Assembly: GCA_027604005.1 (NCBI GenBank)
Contig: JADGJT010000037.1
Coordinates: 30,470 to 94,469 of the forward strand
Source: Dinochytrium kinnereticum
Taxonomy: Eukaryota > Chytridiomycota > Chytridiomycetes > Chytridiales > Chytridiaceae
Length of the DNA: 64,000 nucleotides
Reading direction: 5' to 3'
Position numbers and translations under genes: made by a program. Below the pieces are notes generated by a model. That model did no database searches. It was given only the letters and a program-made list of their open reading frames with translations, and was not told the DNA's origin. Positions 13,401-23,282 of this stretch are shown one piece after another. Position 1 is the first letter of the stretch. Every line of letters starts with the position of its first letter.

Positions 13401-13832
13401 CCATTTTCCCACAGTTTTTCGAAATCCCAGGGTGTCAAGGAGGGAACTTTTACCAGCGCCTGTTTTGTGATAGGATTACTCTGGGTTAGATTGAAGATGG
13501 ATAGGTGTATAAATTACCTGAAGGGCCCATGATGATCAGCGACTCTCCCGGCTTACCAGTAGAAGTTATATGAGGATTAGAAAAGAATTGTTTATAGCAG
13601 TGAGTGAGCCGTAGCAGCAAAGCATCCCTCCAGGAAAAGGTACCTTGCAGAATCCAGAGACGTTCTCCAGCACCTGGCTCTCCTTACCAGCCTGCTTCAC
13701 GGTTGCCCACACGTCCTTGAATGAAAAGTACGCGGCATCAGAGGAGCCCTGCACGCGCACATCGACCTTTGTGTCCCTCTGCAGGTCATCCTGGAGGTGC
13801 TGGGGTGGTTCTGGGGCAACCCGTCGAGACAT
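10426..13832 (-). CDS. ABCG (White/WBC) family half-transporter
   Basis: ATP-binding cassette half-transporter with an N-terminal nucleotide-binding domain and a C-terminal membrane domain, the order typical of ABCG. The start at 13830-13832 gives MSRRVAPEPPQHLQDD. Nucleotide-binding motifs in order: Walker A split by an intron (IIMGPSG then AGKSSLLDTLGF), TSDEVEIGALTVQETL around the Q-loop, signature LSTGERKR (Thr in place of the usual second Gly), Walker B VLFLDEPTTGLDSN, and H-loop TIHQPSYQILQQFDRL. The membrane part includes REIKIYQRDPLMSLSRY, TALFFGFAFYKLGS and a large extracellular loop with NCSTDE and CPFQ cysteines. A strong GTAAGT donor near 10505 joins to a short last exon with TAG at 10426-10428. 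Substrate unknown. It must form a dimer to work. Confidence 0.88.
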
Positions 13833-13919
13833 GTCAAAGAGAAATTGTCAAAATAACGAGCTGACAATTGCCGTACCACCAGTCTTTTAATTATAACTTT
13901 AATAATATTGAGTGGGTTT

Positions 13920-15749
13920 TCACTGGTCTTCGAACAACAGCCCCAGGACGCAGGAGTCGTGCACTGCTCGCAGCGCTTCCTGAGCCATCTTCTCCTCAAT
14001 CACGCACGAGATGTTAATCTCCGATGCACCCTGCGATATCATCTCAATGTTCACCTTGTGCTTCGCAAGCGTCGAAAACATCAGCGATGCGATACCTACG
14101 CTGTTCCTCATCTCCCGTCCAACTAGCGACAGGATGGCCATGTCTGGAATAGTATCCACCTAAGAAGTAAGGAGAAATTAGTGTTGAAAAAAGCTTGAGA
14201 TAACAACTAAACACGTACCGTCCCACACTTGATCAACTCAGCCATAGCACTCTCAAGCCTCTTTTGCGAGATATTCGGATTTAGGGCCATCGAAACATGA
14301 ACCTCACTCGTCGAGATCAAATCCACAACAATCCCAAACTTATCCAACGTCGAGAAAATCTGAGCGAAGAAACCATGCGACACCGACTTTCGATTCGAGT
14401 GGACGTTCAACACAATCACATTATCTTTGATCGTCACCGCTGTCGCATGCCGGGAGGGGAAGGAATCCCGTCTCGTACTGGAGATGCCGTTTGCTATCTT
14501 AGGGCTGCCTTCTGTATTGGGTAGAATGAGCGTCCCCGCCCCTTTGGGTTTGAATGTGTTTTTGATACGGATAGGGATGGAAGCACGAATAACTTGCTCC
14601 ATTGTAAAAGGGTGGATCACTTCGGAACCGTAATAGGTCAGCTCGGCTGCTTCTTCGGGTGAGATGGCGGAAAGGAGTTTAGCGTTGGGTGCCTTTCGCG
14701 GGTCCGCGGTAAAGATTCCTATTATTTGTTTTTGTTGGAACCAACAATTAGCCCTTTTTTCAAGTCAATTATTCCAAAAGAACCCACCATCAACCTCCTT
14801 CCAAATCTGCAACTCCTCAGCGCCAATACCAACAGCAATCAACGCTGCCGTTAAATCCGTGTATCCTCTCCCAATTGTGGTCAAAATGGATCCTGGCACA
14901 GGACCAAGATACCCGGTGACAACTAAAACCGACTCCGGAGAATGCTCCGCAACGACCACCTTTAATCTCTCCGTCAAGTAATCATAGAAAGACTGATCCA
15001 GGTTTTTCAATTCAAACTGCTTCGTAACCAGTTTATCGAGATTTAGAAAGGTGGAATTGATGCCCTGTATATGACAAAAAAAGTTTAGCATACATTACGC
15101 CTACACGGCTTCGAACCTGATCTTTCAACACAGCAGCCAAGATCCTCGCCGACAGCTTCTCTCCAGTACTAATGATAATATCCCTCGACCTCGGCGATAT
15201 CTCATCAATAATCTACATGTTTGTTTTTCGTTTCGCAGGAGCAGGATGGGATAGGGTTAAGTGATTTGCCAACGCCAACAAAGCCAAAACCAACCTCAGC
15301 AGCCGACATGAATGACTTTAGCTTCTCACAATCAACCCTCACATCCGCCTCAGTCTTCATCCTCAGATCAGGATCTGAAATCCCCTCGTTCACAGCCTTC
15401 AGATGGTTTGCCTCAATCGCCCCGACGATGTCCAGGTACCGAGTTGAGTTCGGTAGCAGAATGTCCTCAGCTGCTTCCAAAAGCCTGTCCAAAAGCAGCA
15501 AGTCAGTCCATAGCTAACAACAAGCATCCCAAATCTCACATGCTGGTCGTCCCTTCAGCCTTCACGTAACTGCTCATGGCTGACAAGACCACGATGGGTC
15601 GAGAGTCGGCCAAAGACGATCTGGGGAAGAAGGGTTAGGGCGTGCACCCGTGCTTTCAACGGCTACTTGACGATGTCGGCGACATGCTTCATCCGCTCGG
15701 CGGTGCCGACGCTCGTCCCCCCAAACTTCTGGACGACGGTGGGCTTCAT
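13920..15749 (-). CDS. HOM3: Aspartokinase
   Basis: Phosphorylates aspartate, the first committed step to threonine and methionine in fungi. The start at 15747-15749 gives MKPTVVQKFGGTSVGTAERM, containing the KFGGTSV nucleotide-binding signature. Middle exons carry LVVTGYLGPVPGSILTTIGR and GRGYTDLTAALIAVG, plus the segment ELQIWKEVDGGFF. The 3' half holds two ACT domains: VIVLNVHSNRKSVSHGFFAQ with TLDKFGIVVDLISTSEVHVS, then MAILSLVGREMRNSVGIASL with EMISQGASEINISCVIEE. It ends with TGA at 13920-13922. The ACT pair is the expected site of threonine feedback. Six or so exons. The stop lies 87 nt from the start of the ABCG gene, on the same strand. A short poly-T tract with unknown bases lies just upstream of its start. 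Confidence 0.94.
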
Positions 15750-15845
15750 GACGGTCGGTGGATGCGTTGGTTGGGTGATGGTGACGAATTGGAAAAGATA
15801 AGTTCAGATTGTGTGACGCACAACAGATTTGCTGAGATGGAAAAG

Positions 15846-15876
15846 TTTTTTTTTTTTTTTTTTTTTTNNNNNNNNN
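15846..15876. other. Assembly gap (9 N) after a 22-T run
   Basis: Twenty-two consecutive T at 15846-15867 run into nine N at 15868-15876, so the true length is unknown here. It sits between the 5' end of aspartokinase and the 3' end of SEC1 and breaks neither coding sequence. Confidence 0.95.
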
Positions 15877-16039
15877 TTTGCTCCTGTCCGAACCCACCAC
15901 AATCAACGTCAACAGCAATATTAATCACAATAATGATAACCATCCTCAGTGGCGCCAACAAATGATACCGGACGACACGTCGTCGTCTTTATTCTTCTGG
16001 CCTCCGCGTCAGCAAGCAGCAGCAGCACGTAACATCGTC

Positions 16040-19000
16040 TCACATCTTGCCCTTCTCCAGGAACACGGAATCGTAAAACACCTTTGTCGGCACCCTATTC
16101 ACCTTCCTCGGGGGCACAACACTCCTTCCTTCCCCACTGCTTACCGATGAGGGCGGTGGGCTTGGATCGTTGCCGCCGAGATCACCGTCTCCCATCAATA
16201 CCAGAGAGGAGGGTGGCGGTGGGGATGGCATTCTTTTTGATATGGACGAGGCAGCCCCACGGCTATCCCTACGCCTCCTCCGCCCAAACAACCCCTCCCC
16301 AGCCGCCGCCCACTCTTCAACCTCCTTCGTCGCAAGAGAAGAGTTTCTCGCAGCCCAATCCTTTTTCGAAGCATCATCCTCCCGCGTTTGTGGGGGTTTG
16401 ATTCCCAGCTTCGCAAGATCTGCTTGCTGCTTTAAGTCAGGAGTGGACATCATCATGCGTTTCATAGTTATTTCCCAATCTTCATCTTGGCTCACCGGTG
16501 CGATGGTGATGGTTGTTGCTGGAAGGTGTTTTGAGAGGCGCCGGGAAGGTGGTGGGGGGGAGTGTGAAGGTATTGATTGCGGTGGAGATGCTGTAGACGA
16601 GGTTAGGGAATGAGTGTCGGGTGGGAGTTGCGCGGGAGGTGGAGAGGTTACGGTTCCGCGGTAGCTTCCTTGACGGGTGGCAGGGGCTGTGGGTCTGAAG
16701 GAGGGTGCGGATGTCATTCCATATGAGACGCTTCCGACGGGACTCGTCACCCTGTTGCCATTGACCTCAATGAAACCGCTCTCAACAGGAAACACGTCGT
16801 TTGGCTGCACAACAGGTTGATGCATTACTGGCAAAGGACTGCCATGTGGAGGCGACGCAACAACCCTAACTGGTTGTGGAGGCGACGCAATAACCCTAAC
16901 TGGTTGTGGTGGCATCCTCGTGAATGGTTCACCAATGTAACCATCCAGGCTTTGCATTGACATGCCTCTCTTCACAGTCACGCTCGATCTTCTTTGAGGG
17001 TGAATTGCTGGTAATTGAAACGACGGAACGTCTTCGAACTCAGTGTACCCCGCCATCCCACCCGGTGGATACTGCATTGGGGCCATAGTTGGAGAATGAG
17101 CCGACAATATCTCAAGTAACCTATCAGGGGGCATATCCACCCCTCCCTCTACCTCCCAAATCGAAGTCCCAGGATCATTTGGATGAGTCTTTGTGGTGGT
17201 GTAAGACCAACTCGTCACAGACGTCACGCTGTTTCTTCGTAAATCTATTGGAAAGTCCCTAGCATCACCTCCATCGACAGGAGATGCCATGGAGTTTTGT
17301 CGCATACGATGAATAGCAGACATGCGTCGATGGGGTTTCTTTTCTTCCCTTTTTTCCCATCCGTTGGCGTCGTACTTTTGGGCCGATATTGGTGAGGGAA
17401 GGTCTGGTTTTTGAGTGGGGACACTCGCTTGATCATCATCATCGCCATCCTCATCATCAGAAAAGGCTTTGGCAGTATAAGTGTAACTCCACCCTCTTGC
17501 CTCATCTTCATCCGACACAACCCCTCGATCTGGTAAGGAAGCAGTCGCCTCAGTATCCAGGTCCTGAATCCTTCCAAAACTCGTAAAAACTCGATCCGCA
17601 GAAGGAATTTCATTCTTAAATGTCAGTTCGGAAACATCTGCCTCATCCTCCTCCGCCCAAATATTCTTAGCAACCGCTCCCTTCTTAACAGGTTGCTCCT
17701 CTTCCTTCTCCACCACTTCCGCAATCCTTCCAAACCGCGGCTTCGCGATCGAGTCACGTCGTCCCTCCGATACCGGGTCATAGATCATCGTGCTCGAATT
17801 GGATAATGATGAAACAGATCTTGGAGCAGGCGGAATGACTTTGTGGTACCCCGGATGACCAGGTTGAGGTAGGCTCGGGTCGACGGTTGCACCGAGATGA
17901 CGGAACCATGCATCACCCATGGGGGTTGTTTCGGGGTCGAGGTGAGGTGCCCACGGGGCTCTTGGGTCGGTTGGGTGGGTTGGGTCTGGACCTATGGATT
18001 GGGGATCGATGGTGGATTCTTTTTGTTGGGCTTCAATGTGACGTGGGGTGTGGCCACCGAGGGTATAGAGGTCTTCAATAAACTCGGCGGGAGTGATAAT
18101 GTGGGTTGAGCCTGTTGCATATTAATACATAAATGTTTTTGGTTTGTTTTTTTGGTTAACAAGACCGTTTGAAAGAATAGAAGAAAGAATAAAACAGTTA
18201 AGTTGAGAAAGAGCAATACTTACCAATTAAAACCTCACGTTGCATCATTCTCGACAATTCATAAGCAACCTTAATCTCTGCAAAAGTAACCCCCCCCACA
18301 ACAAACAAAATCAATCTCGGTCCATTCCGTCTCATTATCTCCGCTCCTCCCTCCTCATTAACAGGCAAATTCTTGTAAGCCCACCGAGGTTCAAACCCCT
18401 TCAACCTAGCAATCTTTCCAGCCCCACCTCTCCTCGTTATCGGCGGCAAAAACCGATTCTTGTCAAGTTTTCCAATTCCCTTTGGATGCTTTTCTGCCTC
18501 AATTGTTTCTGTAAGGCTTGGAAAGATTCGGAAAGTGTTGGGTTTGGAAAGGGATATGTCGCGGAGAATAAAGTAGGCTGCAGGGATGTAGCGGTCACCC
18601 TCATGAGTCGACGTGTAGGCTGACGGCAAGGGCTCGGCTGCTCGTCTGTGTTGAAACGTAAAGGGGGAGAGGGGAAGGCGAGGGTCTCGTTTCAAGTCTA
18701 AAATAACACCGAGTTTTTCTAAGCCTCGAAGGACTAAGGGGTCATTTTGCCTGAACTTCGCTTTGGAAACCAGGGCATCGAGCTCATCTCTAGGTAGACC
18801 GCCGATAGTTAGGAGATAGATCAGGAGGATCCGGAGCTTATCTCGTGGTCTAGAATGTCATGGTTTATATAGTTTTGTTAGTTCACCAGTAACTAAGTAA
18901 AGGCTAAGCAAAAATTTACAATATCTCCTCATTCTCCTCATTCAATAGATCCATCATCTCATCTAACGGCTCAAACAGCTCTTCTCCATCAAAAGTCTCC

Positions 19001-20506
19001 CCAACAGCCAAATCCTGCTCAAGCCCGAAAAACCGTTCCATCCCAGCTGTCTCAATAATCTCATCCGTCGACTTATTGATCTGAATCAACGCTGCAATCT
19101 GGTTTCCTCTTTGAATCACTGCATCCTTGTGAAGAACAAGGTCCATGACTCTTCGGAACCCTTCCTGAATCTGGTCGTACGATTCTTCGAGACTGACATT
19201 TTGCTTCGCGGCATTGCGCTGTTGGAGATGCTCGAGGCGTTCTTTGTCAATGACGCGTTTAGAGGAAAGGTAGAATTGATGGCGGATTTTGCAGAAGATT
19301 TCGTCGGATTCGTCTAGCACAGCGGCAAGGGTGGGGTTAAAGTCGCAGCTGATTGTATTGTTAAGTTATTTTTATGTTTTTTTCTTTGGTATATAATCAA
19401 GCTAAAAAAAATCCCCTGTACTTACACTATATGTTTCTCCTCTCCCGTAACAGCCTCCCGAACCTCATAAAAGTCGTGCATAAGTGACTGGAAGCTAAGC
19501 ATATGCAGTAAAGGCGCTAAGAGATCCAAAGAGCGATCCATCATCACCAAGACAGAGCTATTAGTCCAGTCATGCGTGGAAGATGAGTACGGAATCTGAG
19601 GCATAACAGGAAGAATTCGCGGGTTAAACGAGCGCATGCTCTCCATTCGCTCATGAAGGTTAAAAGCGAGCCGAGAAGACAGCGTCGCCCTTTTCCCGGA
19701 AGGGTCGTAATATCTTATGTCCAACTCATCATTGATTGTGAGGACGAAATCCATAAGCTTTGGGGCTGAGTCAGCAAAGTGAAACTACGTTATGGCAAAC
19801 CTTATCCGATATTTTTGAAATAGCGTTATCTAATGCCTCTTCCGACTTTGCACCATACGTTTCAAGCATCGAATCTGTCAGTCCTAGATGGAAGACCTGT
19901 GATTCAAAGGCTATAGCCCAATAAATCAGCTTCACCAATAAGGCGAGTCTTACGTATAAACTGTACATTGATCTCATCAAGCCGCTTAAGTGGAAAAGTT
20001 CCATTTATTGCGGAGCTCAGCTCTTCCATCATATCGTCGGATACAACTTGGAAAGGAGTTATTTGAGTTTTAGCACTTGCTGCCACTTACATGAGGTCAT
20101 AAGAATGTGTGCGGCAGCATAAAGAGGAGGATCTGCTTCAAACTCCAGCCTGACATATTTTACAGAGGTATCGGATGGACACAGAAGATAAACAGCCTCA
20201 AACTCCTTGAGAGGTTTCCGGAAAGCATCAATTTGCTCCACAGCTGAAAATCAAAGTCAAATTCCGCCAGCAAACCCCATCAAGAAATACCATAGTATCC
20301 AAGCTCCGATATTTCTGAGAAAGATAGACGGCAGTCCAGCAGCAGTGACTTTGTTACATCGTCAAGGATTAGGATCTTGTATCTTGCGAATATCGCCTTT
20401 AAGTGCGAGAGGATTTCTTCAGAAGGGAAGTAAAGACTGCGTAAGAAGCCTGCAGAGATCTTCAATGCTTACTCTGCTTGAGGACATCCTTCAGATTCGT
20501 TGGCAT
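16040..20506 (-). CDS. SEC1: Sec1/Munc18-family exocytosis protein with a very long C-terminal tail
   Basis: SM protein that binds assembled SNAREs at the plasma membrane. The start at 20504-20506 gives MPTNLKDVLKQ. Core motifs: ARYKILILDDVTKSLL, AVYLLCPSDTSVKYV, SVLVMMDRSLDLLAPLLHML, VEKGKM-free helical region 18916-19320 (PLDEMMDLL), and the domain-3 end RLILFVVGGVTFAEIKVAYE followed by VLIGSTHIITPAEFIEDL. The frame then stays open from 17920 to 16040, adding more than 600 residues rich in Pro, Ser and acidic stretches. This tail includes an in-frame 10-residue tandem repeat (VRVIASPPQP / VRVVASPPHG) and ends with PTKVFYDSVFLEKGKM. The tail is far longer than that of yeast Sec1 and shows no domain I recognise. 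The continuous open frame with protein-like composition argues it is translated, not a read-through artefact. Confidence 0.9.
16845..16904 (+). repeat. Two tandem copies of a 30-bp unit inside the SEC1 tail
   Basis: Copy 1 at 16845-16874 and copy 2 at 16875-16904 differ by one base (CAACCC versus TAACCC). They keep the frame and encode a duplicated ten-residue Pro/Val block on the minus strand. Confidence 0.85.
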
Positions 20507-20984
20507 GCTTCTTGATAGTTGCAGCTCAGCTAAACCAGTGTCTTGAGCATCAACAACCACAGCGGAGACACTGTTCAAAATGTGACAATCTTGTCCAACG
20601 AATCGAATCCATCATTGCAGACTTCACGAGCAGGAGGTGGTCGACTCCACCGTCCGTCACGCTGGCGCGCGGCAAAATGCATGCGATCGGATGATGCCAC
20701 GCTGAAAATAAGAGACTCATCCAGAAGCGTCCTCTCTGTGCGGGAGCTGCTGCAGCCACCACGAAAAGGCCTTGGCCGTTCCTCAGTCATCTGCGTACAC
20801 GAAAGCAAGAATTCCCAGGCCTCAATCTCGCCCAGCAGTCATCAACGGATGCTGCGACGCATCAGTCGGTCGGTGCCAGGACGAGGCCTTCATTCCATTA
20901 TCGGGAAATCATTATCTTTTCTGAAAGATCTCTCACCGTCACACATCATCACCAGCTGCAACAACGCATTACGCCCAACCCATC
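20507..20984. other. Divergent promoter region, SEC1 / P-protein
   Basis: 478 bp between two divergent start codons. I see no conserved coding frame in it. The open frame crossing 20543-21076 on the plus strand is out of phase with the P-protein. No promoter motif stands out. Confidence 0.5.
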
Positions 20985-22535
20985 ATGTCCGACCTGCCAG
21001 CGCTCAGGAACCGCATCGACACGCTGGACAACCAGCTGGTGAAGCTGCTCAACGAGAGGGCGCAAGTCTCCATTAACATCGGGCTGGTGAAGAAGGGGGC
21101 GGCAAATGCACAGCAGGAGGGGTGCGGATCATAAAACCCTTAAGAGCTGACGTTTCGATCATTATTCAGGCCTTCGCATGTTCATGTCCCTGCAAGAGAA
21201 ATCGCTGTTTACGACAAGGTGGAGGCCGTCGTATTTTCATAGAATTATGCCTTAATACCATCATTACTCACACTGACTGTTGGGTAGATCCGAAAACTGA
21301 ACCACGGCCCGCTAACGAATGAGGCTGTTGAGGCGATTTATCGGGAAATAATGTCAGCTTCCATATCCTTGCAGGTGTTTTCTCATTTCCGAAACTTTTC
21401 GTTTAACTCCCGAGTAGCGCGACATCTCAATAGCCTTTCTTGGACCTCGCGGCTCTTACTCGCAGACTGCCGCCTTCCTTCGTTTCGGCGACAGTGTTAC
21501 CTACGCTGACCAGCTAACTATCCGTGACGTTTTCAGGGCTGTTGAATCCGGCGCCACGACCTACGGAGTTGTTCCATTCGAGAATTCGACCTTGGGAAGT
21601 GTTGGACAGACTTTGGATGCGTTCATCGCATCATCGTCTTTGACTGAAAACGCGCAGCCTGGAGAATTGGATATGCCGTCTTCTGCGCCTTCCATCACGT
21701 TGAGGAGTAAGGTTATGATTCGCGCTGAGATTTATTTGCCGATTCATCATTGCCTTCTCAGCAAGGCATCATCTCTAGGAGCTGTCAAGAAAATCTATAG
21801 CCATCCTGAGGTTAGCGGGGTCTTTAGTTATTGTTTCCCTGAATAAATTTTTGTAGGCTTTAGGGCAGGTTGCGAAATGGTGTGCCGAGAAGCTGAGAGG
21901 AGTTGAACGCGTTGCGGTTGCGTCCACTAGTTATGCTGCAGAACTTGCATCAATGGAGCCTGACGCTGCAGCTGTTTGTAATATAGTATGTTCAGAAATG
22001 TATGGATTGAATGTTCTTGCCAAGGACATTGAAGATATGAAGAGTATGTAAACTATTATTCCTTCATTCTTTAAGTTAAATTACGACATTCACACCCGCT
22101 CTATTTTCTTCAACACTTTCTTACAACCTTTTAATAGACAACACGACCAGATTCTTCATAATTGGAGACAAAACCGAAGCCCCCACGAACGATGACAGAA
22201 CCTTGATGTATTTTACCGTTGACCACCGCCTTCCTGGAGCACTATGCGACGTTTTGAATGTCTTCAAGGACCAAGGCATAAATCTTACCAAAATAGATTC
22301 TCGGCCGAGCGGGATGATGCCCTGGTAAAAATCCATTTTGCCCTCTGCGTTCCCCTTTCCGGATGTTCCATTTCAGCCTGTATCTAATAACTATTGAAGG
22401 CATTACTTCTTCTTTGTCGAGTTCGAGGGCCACATGCACGATGCTAAGGCCCAGACAGCGATCAAGGGCATGAAGCCATTTGTTCTCAGCCTTCGCGTTT
22501 TGGGATCATATCCAAATCAGAGACCGGCTCAATAA
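20985..22535 (+). CDS. pheA: Bifunctional chorismate mutase / prephenate dehydratase (P-protein)
   Basis: Converts chorismate to prephenate and then phenylpyruvate, the phenylalanine branch of aromatic synthesis. Three domains are seen. An AroQ-type chorismate mutase starts at 20985 (MSDLPALRNRIDTLDNQLVK, LLNERAQVSINIGLVKKG). A prephenate dehydratase follows: ISIAFLGPRGSYSQTAAFLR, TTYGVVPFENSTLGSVGQTL, IYLPIHHCLLS, KKIYSHPEALGQVAKW and STSYAAELA. Last is an ACT domain: RTLMYFTVDHRLPGALCDVL, INLTKIDSRPSGMM, and FFFVEFEGHMHDAKAQ. TAA lies at 22533-22535. The ACT GAL and DSRP (usually ESRP) motifs are the Phe-binding site, so feedback by phenylalanine is likely. This CM-PDT-ACT fusion is the bacterial layout. 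The well-known fungi have separate Aro7 and Pha2. At least six exons with fungal-type introns show it is a resident gene, not contamination. Confidence 0.93.
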
Positions 22536-22675
22536 TCCTTAAAAACAAATAAAACACAACTATCAGTGACATTTTTCTCTGGGAAAGAATTAACTGGTTA
22601 AAATAGTTTTATGCGGTTTTGCAGTATCGCAACAACGTCGTTGGGAAAACGCTAAAAAAACAACAAAAAAATTAT
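22536..22675. other. Spacer between P-protein and HIG1-like gene
   Basis: 140 bp, AT-rich, no coding signal. It must hold the 3' end of the P-protein gene and the promoter of the following small gene. Confidence 0.4.
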
Positions 22676-23126
22676 ATGGAGACATTCTGGGACAAGGTGA
22701 GCGTCGATCGTAAGACTCGCCACAGCCCTAATGCCTCAATAATTAGTTCAAGCGGAAAAGTGCCGAGAATCCTTTCGTTTTCCCCGGTAAATATTCTTGA
22801 TGTTATTTGGCCGTCTGTACTGATGTACTCAAAAGGTATTGGGGTTGCTTGCTATGCAATGTACAAAATGTTCATGGGAATGTGAGCTTACCTGACTACA
22901 AACATTCGGCTTACCATATGCCTTTATAGCTACAACAAGGATAGAGCTGCATTGCAAAGTTCCCAGAGATTACGAGTTTGTGAGTCCATGGCAGCATTGC
23001 AAACTAGAGTTAACCTTGACTGCAGTGGCACAAGGATCCGCCCTGGTGGCCATCGCCGCCGGCATGGCATGGGATAGCCGAAGAAAATCCCTGGCAAGAG
23101 AGGCGGCAAACGGCCAGCAGCAGTGA
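22676..23126 (+). CDS. RCF1: HIG1-domain (Rcf1/HIGD2A-like) mitochondrial protein, five tiny exons
   Basis: Family members bind respiratory complexes III and IV in the inner mitochondrial membrane. No long open frame is present; I rebuilt it from exons 22676-22696, 22747-22786, 22836-22881, 22930-22979 and 23026-23126. All introns are GT...AG, 46-50 nt, and phases agree. The product is 85 residues. It begins METFWDKFKRKSAENPFVFP, matching the EKF-x-RK-x-x-ENP-x-VP-x-G start of HIG1 domains. Two hydrophobic segments follow (IGVACYAMYKMFMG and LAQGSALVAIAAGMA) around the charged loop YNKDRAALQSSQRLRV, equivalent to the QxxMR-x-R-x-x-AQG core of the family. It ends SRRKSLAREAANGQQQ, TGA at 23124-23126. 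It is shorter than yeast Rcf1 and closer in size to HIGD1/2 proteins. The Q-x4-R-x-R core is partly altered. Confidence 0.75.
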
Positions 23127-23282
23127 AAGAGTATGGGGCTGGTGAAGAGCAACGACTTGGTTTTTCACAAATGTTTTTTTATTGCATTAAGCACATATGT
23201 ACTCATATGTAGAATAGTACAGTGACTTTAAGAGCTCGCTGGGTTTGCAGGCCCCTAAAGTCAATCAACTTCCATTTAGCCC

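Noticed and set aside
16861..16900. Telomere-like CAACCCTAAC / TAACCCTAAC units
   Set aside because: They belong to a two-copy 30-bp coding repeat in the SEC1 tail, not to a telomeric array.
16084..18623. Plus-strand open frames across the SEC1 tail
   Set aside because: They are antisense shadows of a GC-rich coding strand; the minus-strand frame is continuous and ends an SM protein.
20543..21076. Long plus-strand open frame upstream of and overlapping the P-protein start
   Set aside because: It overlaps the P-protein coding exon in another frame, and its product is a Ser/Arg-rich shadow without recognisable features.
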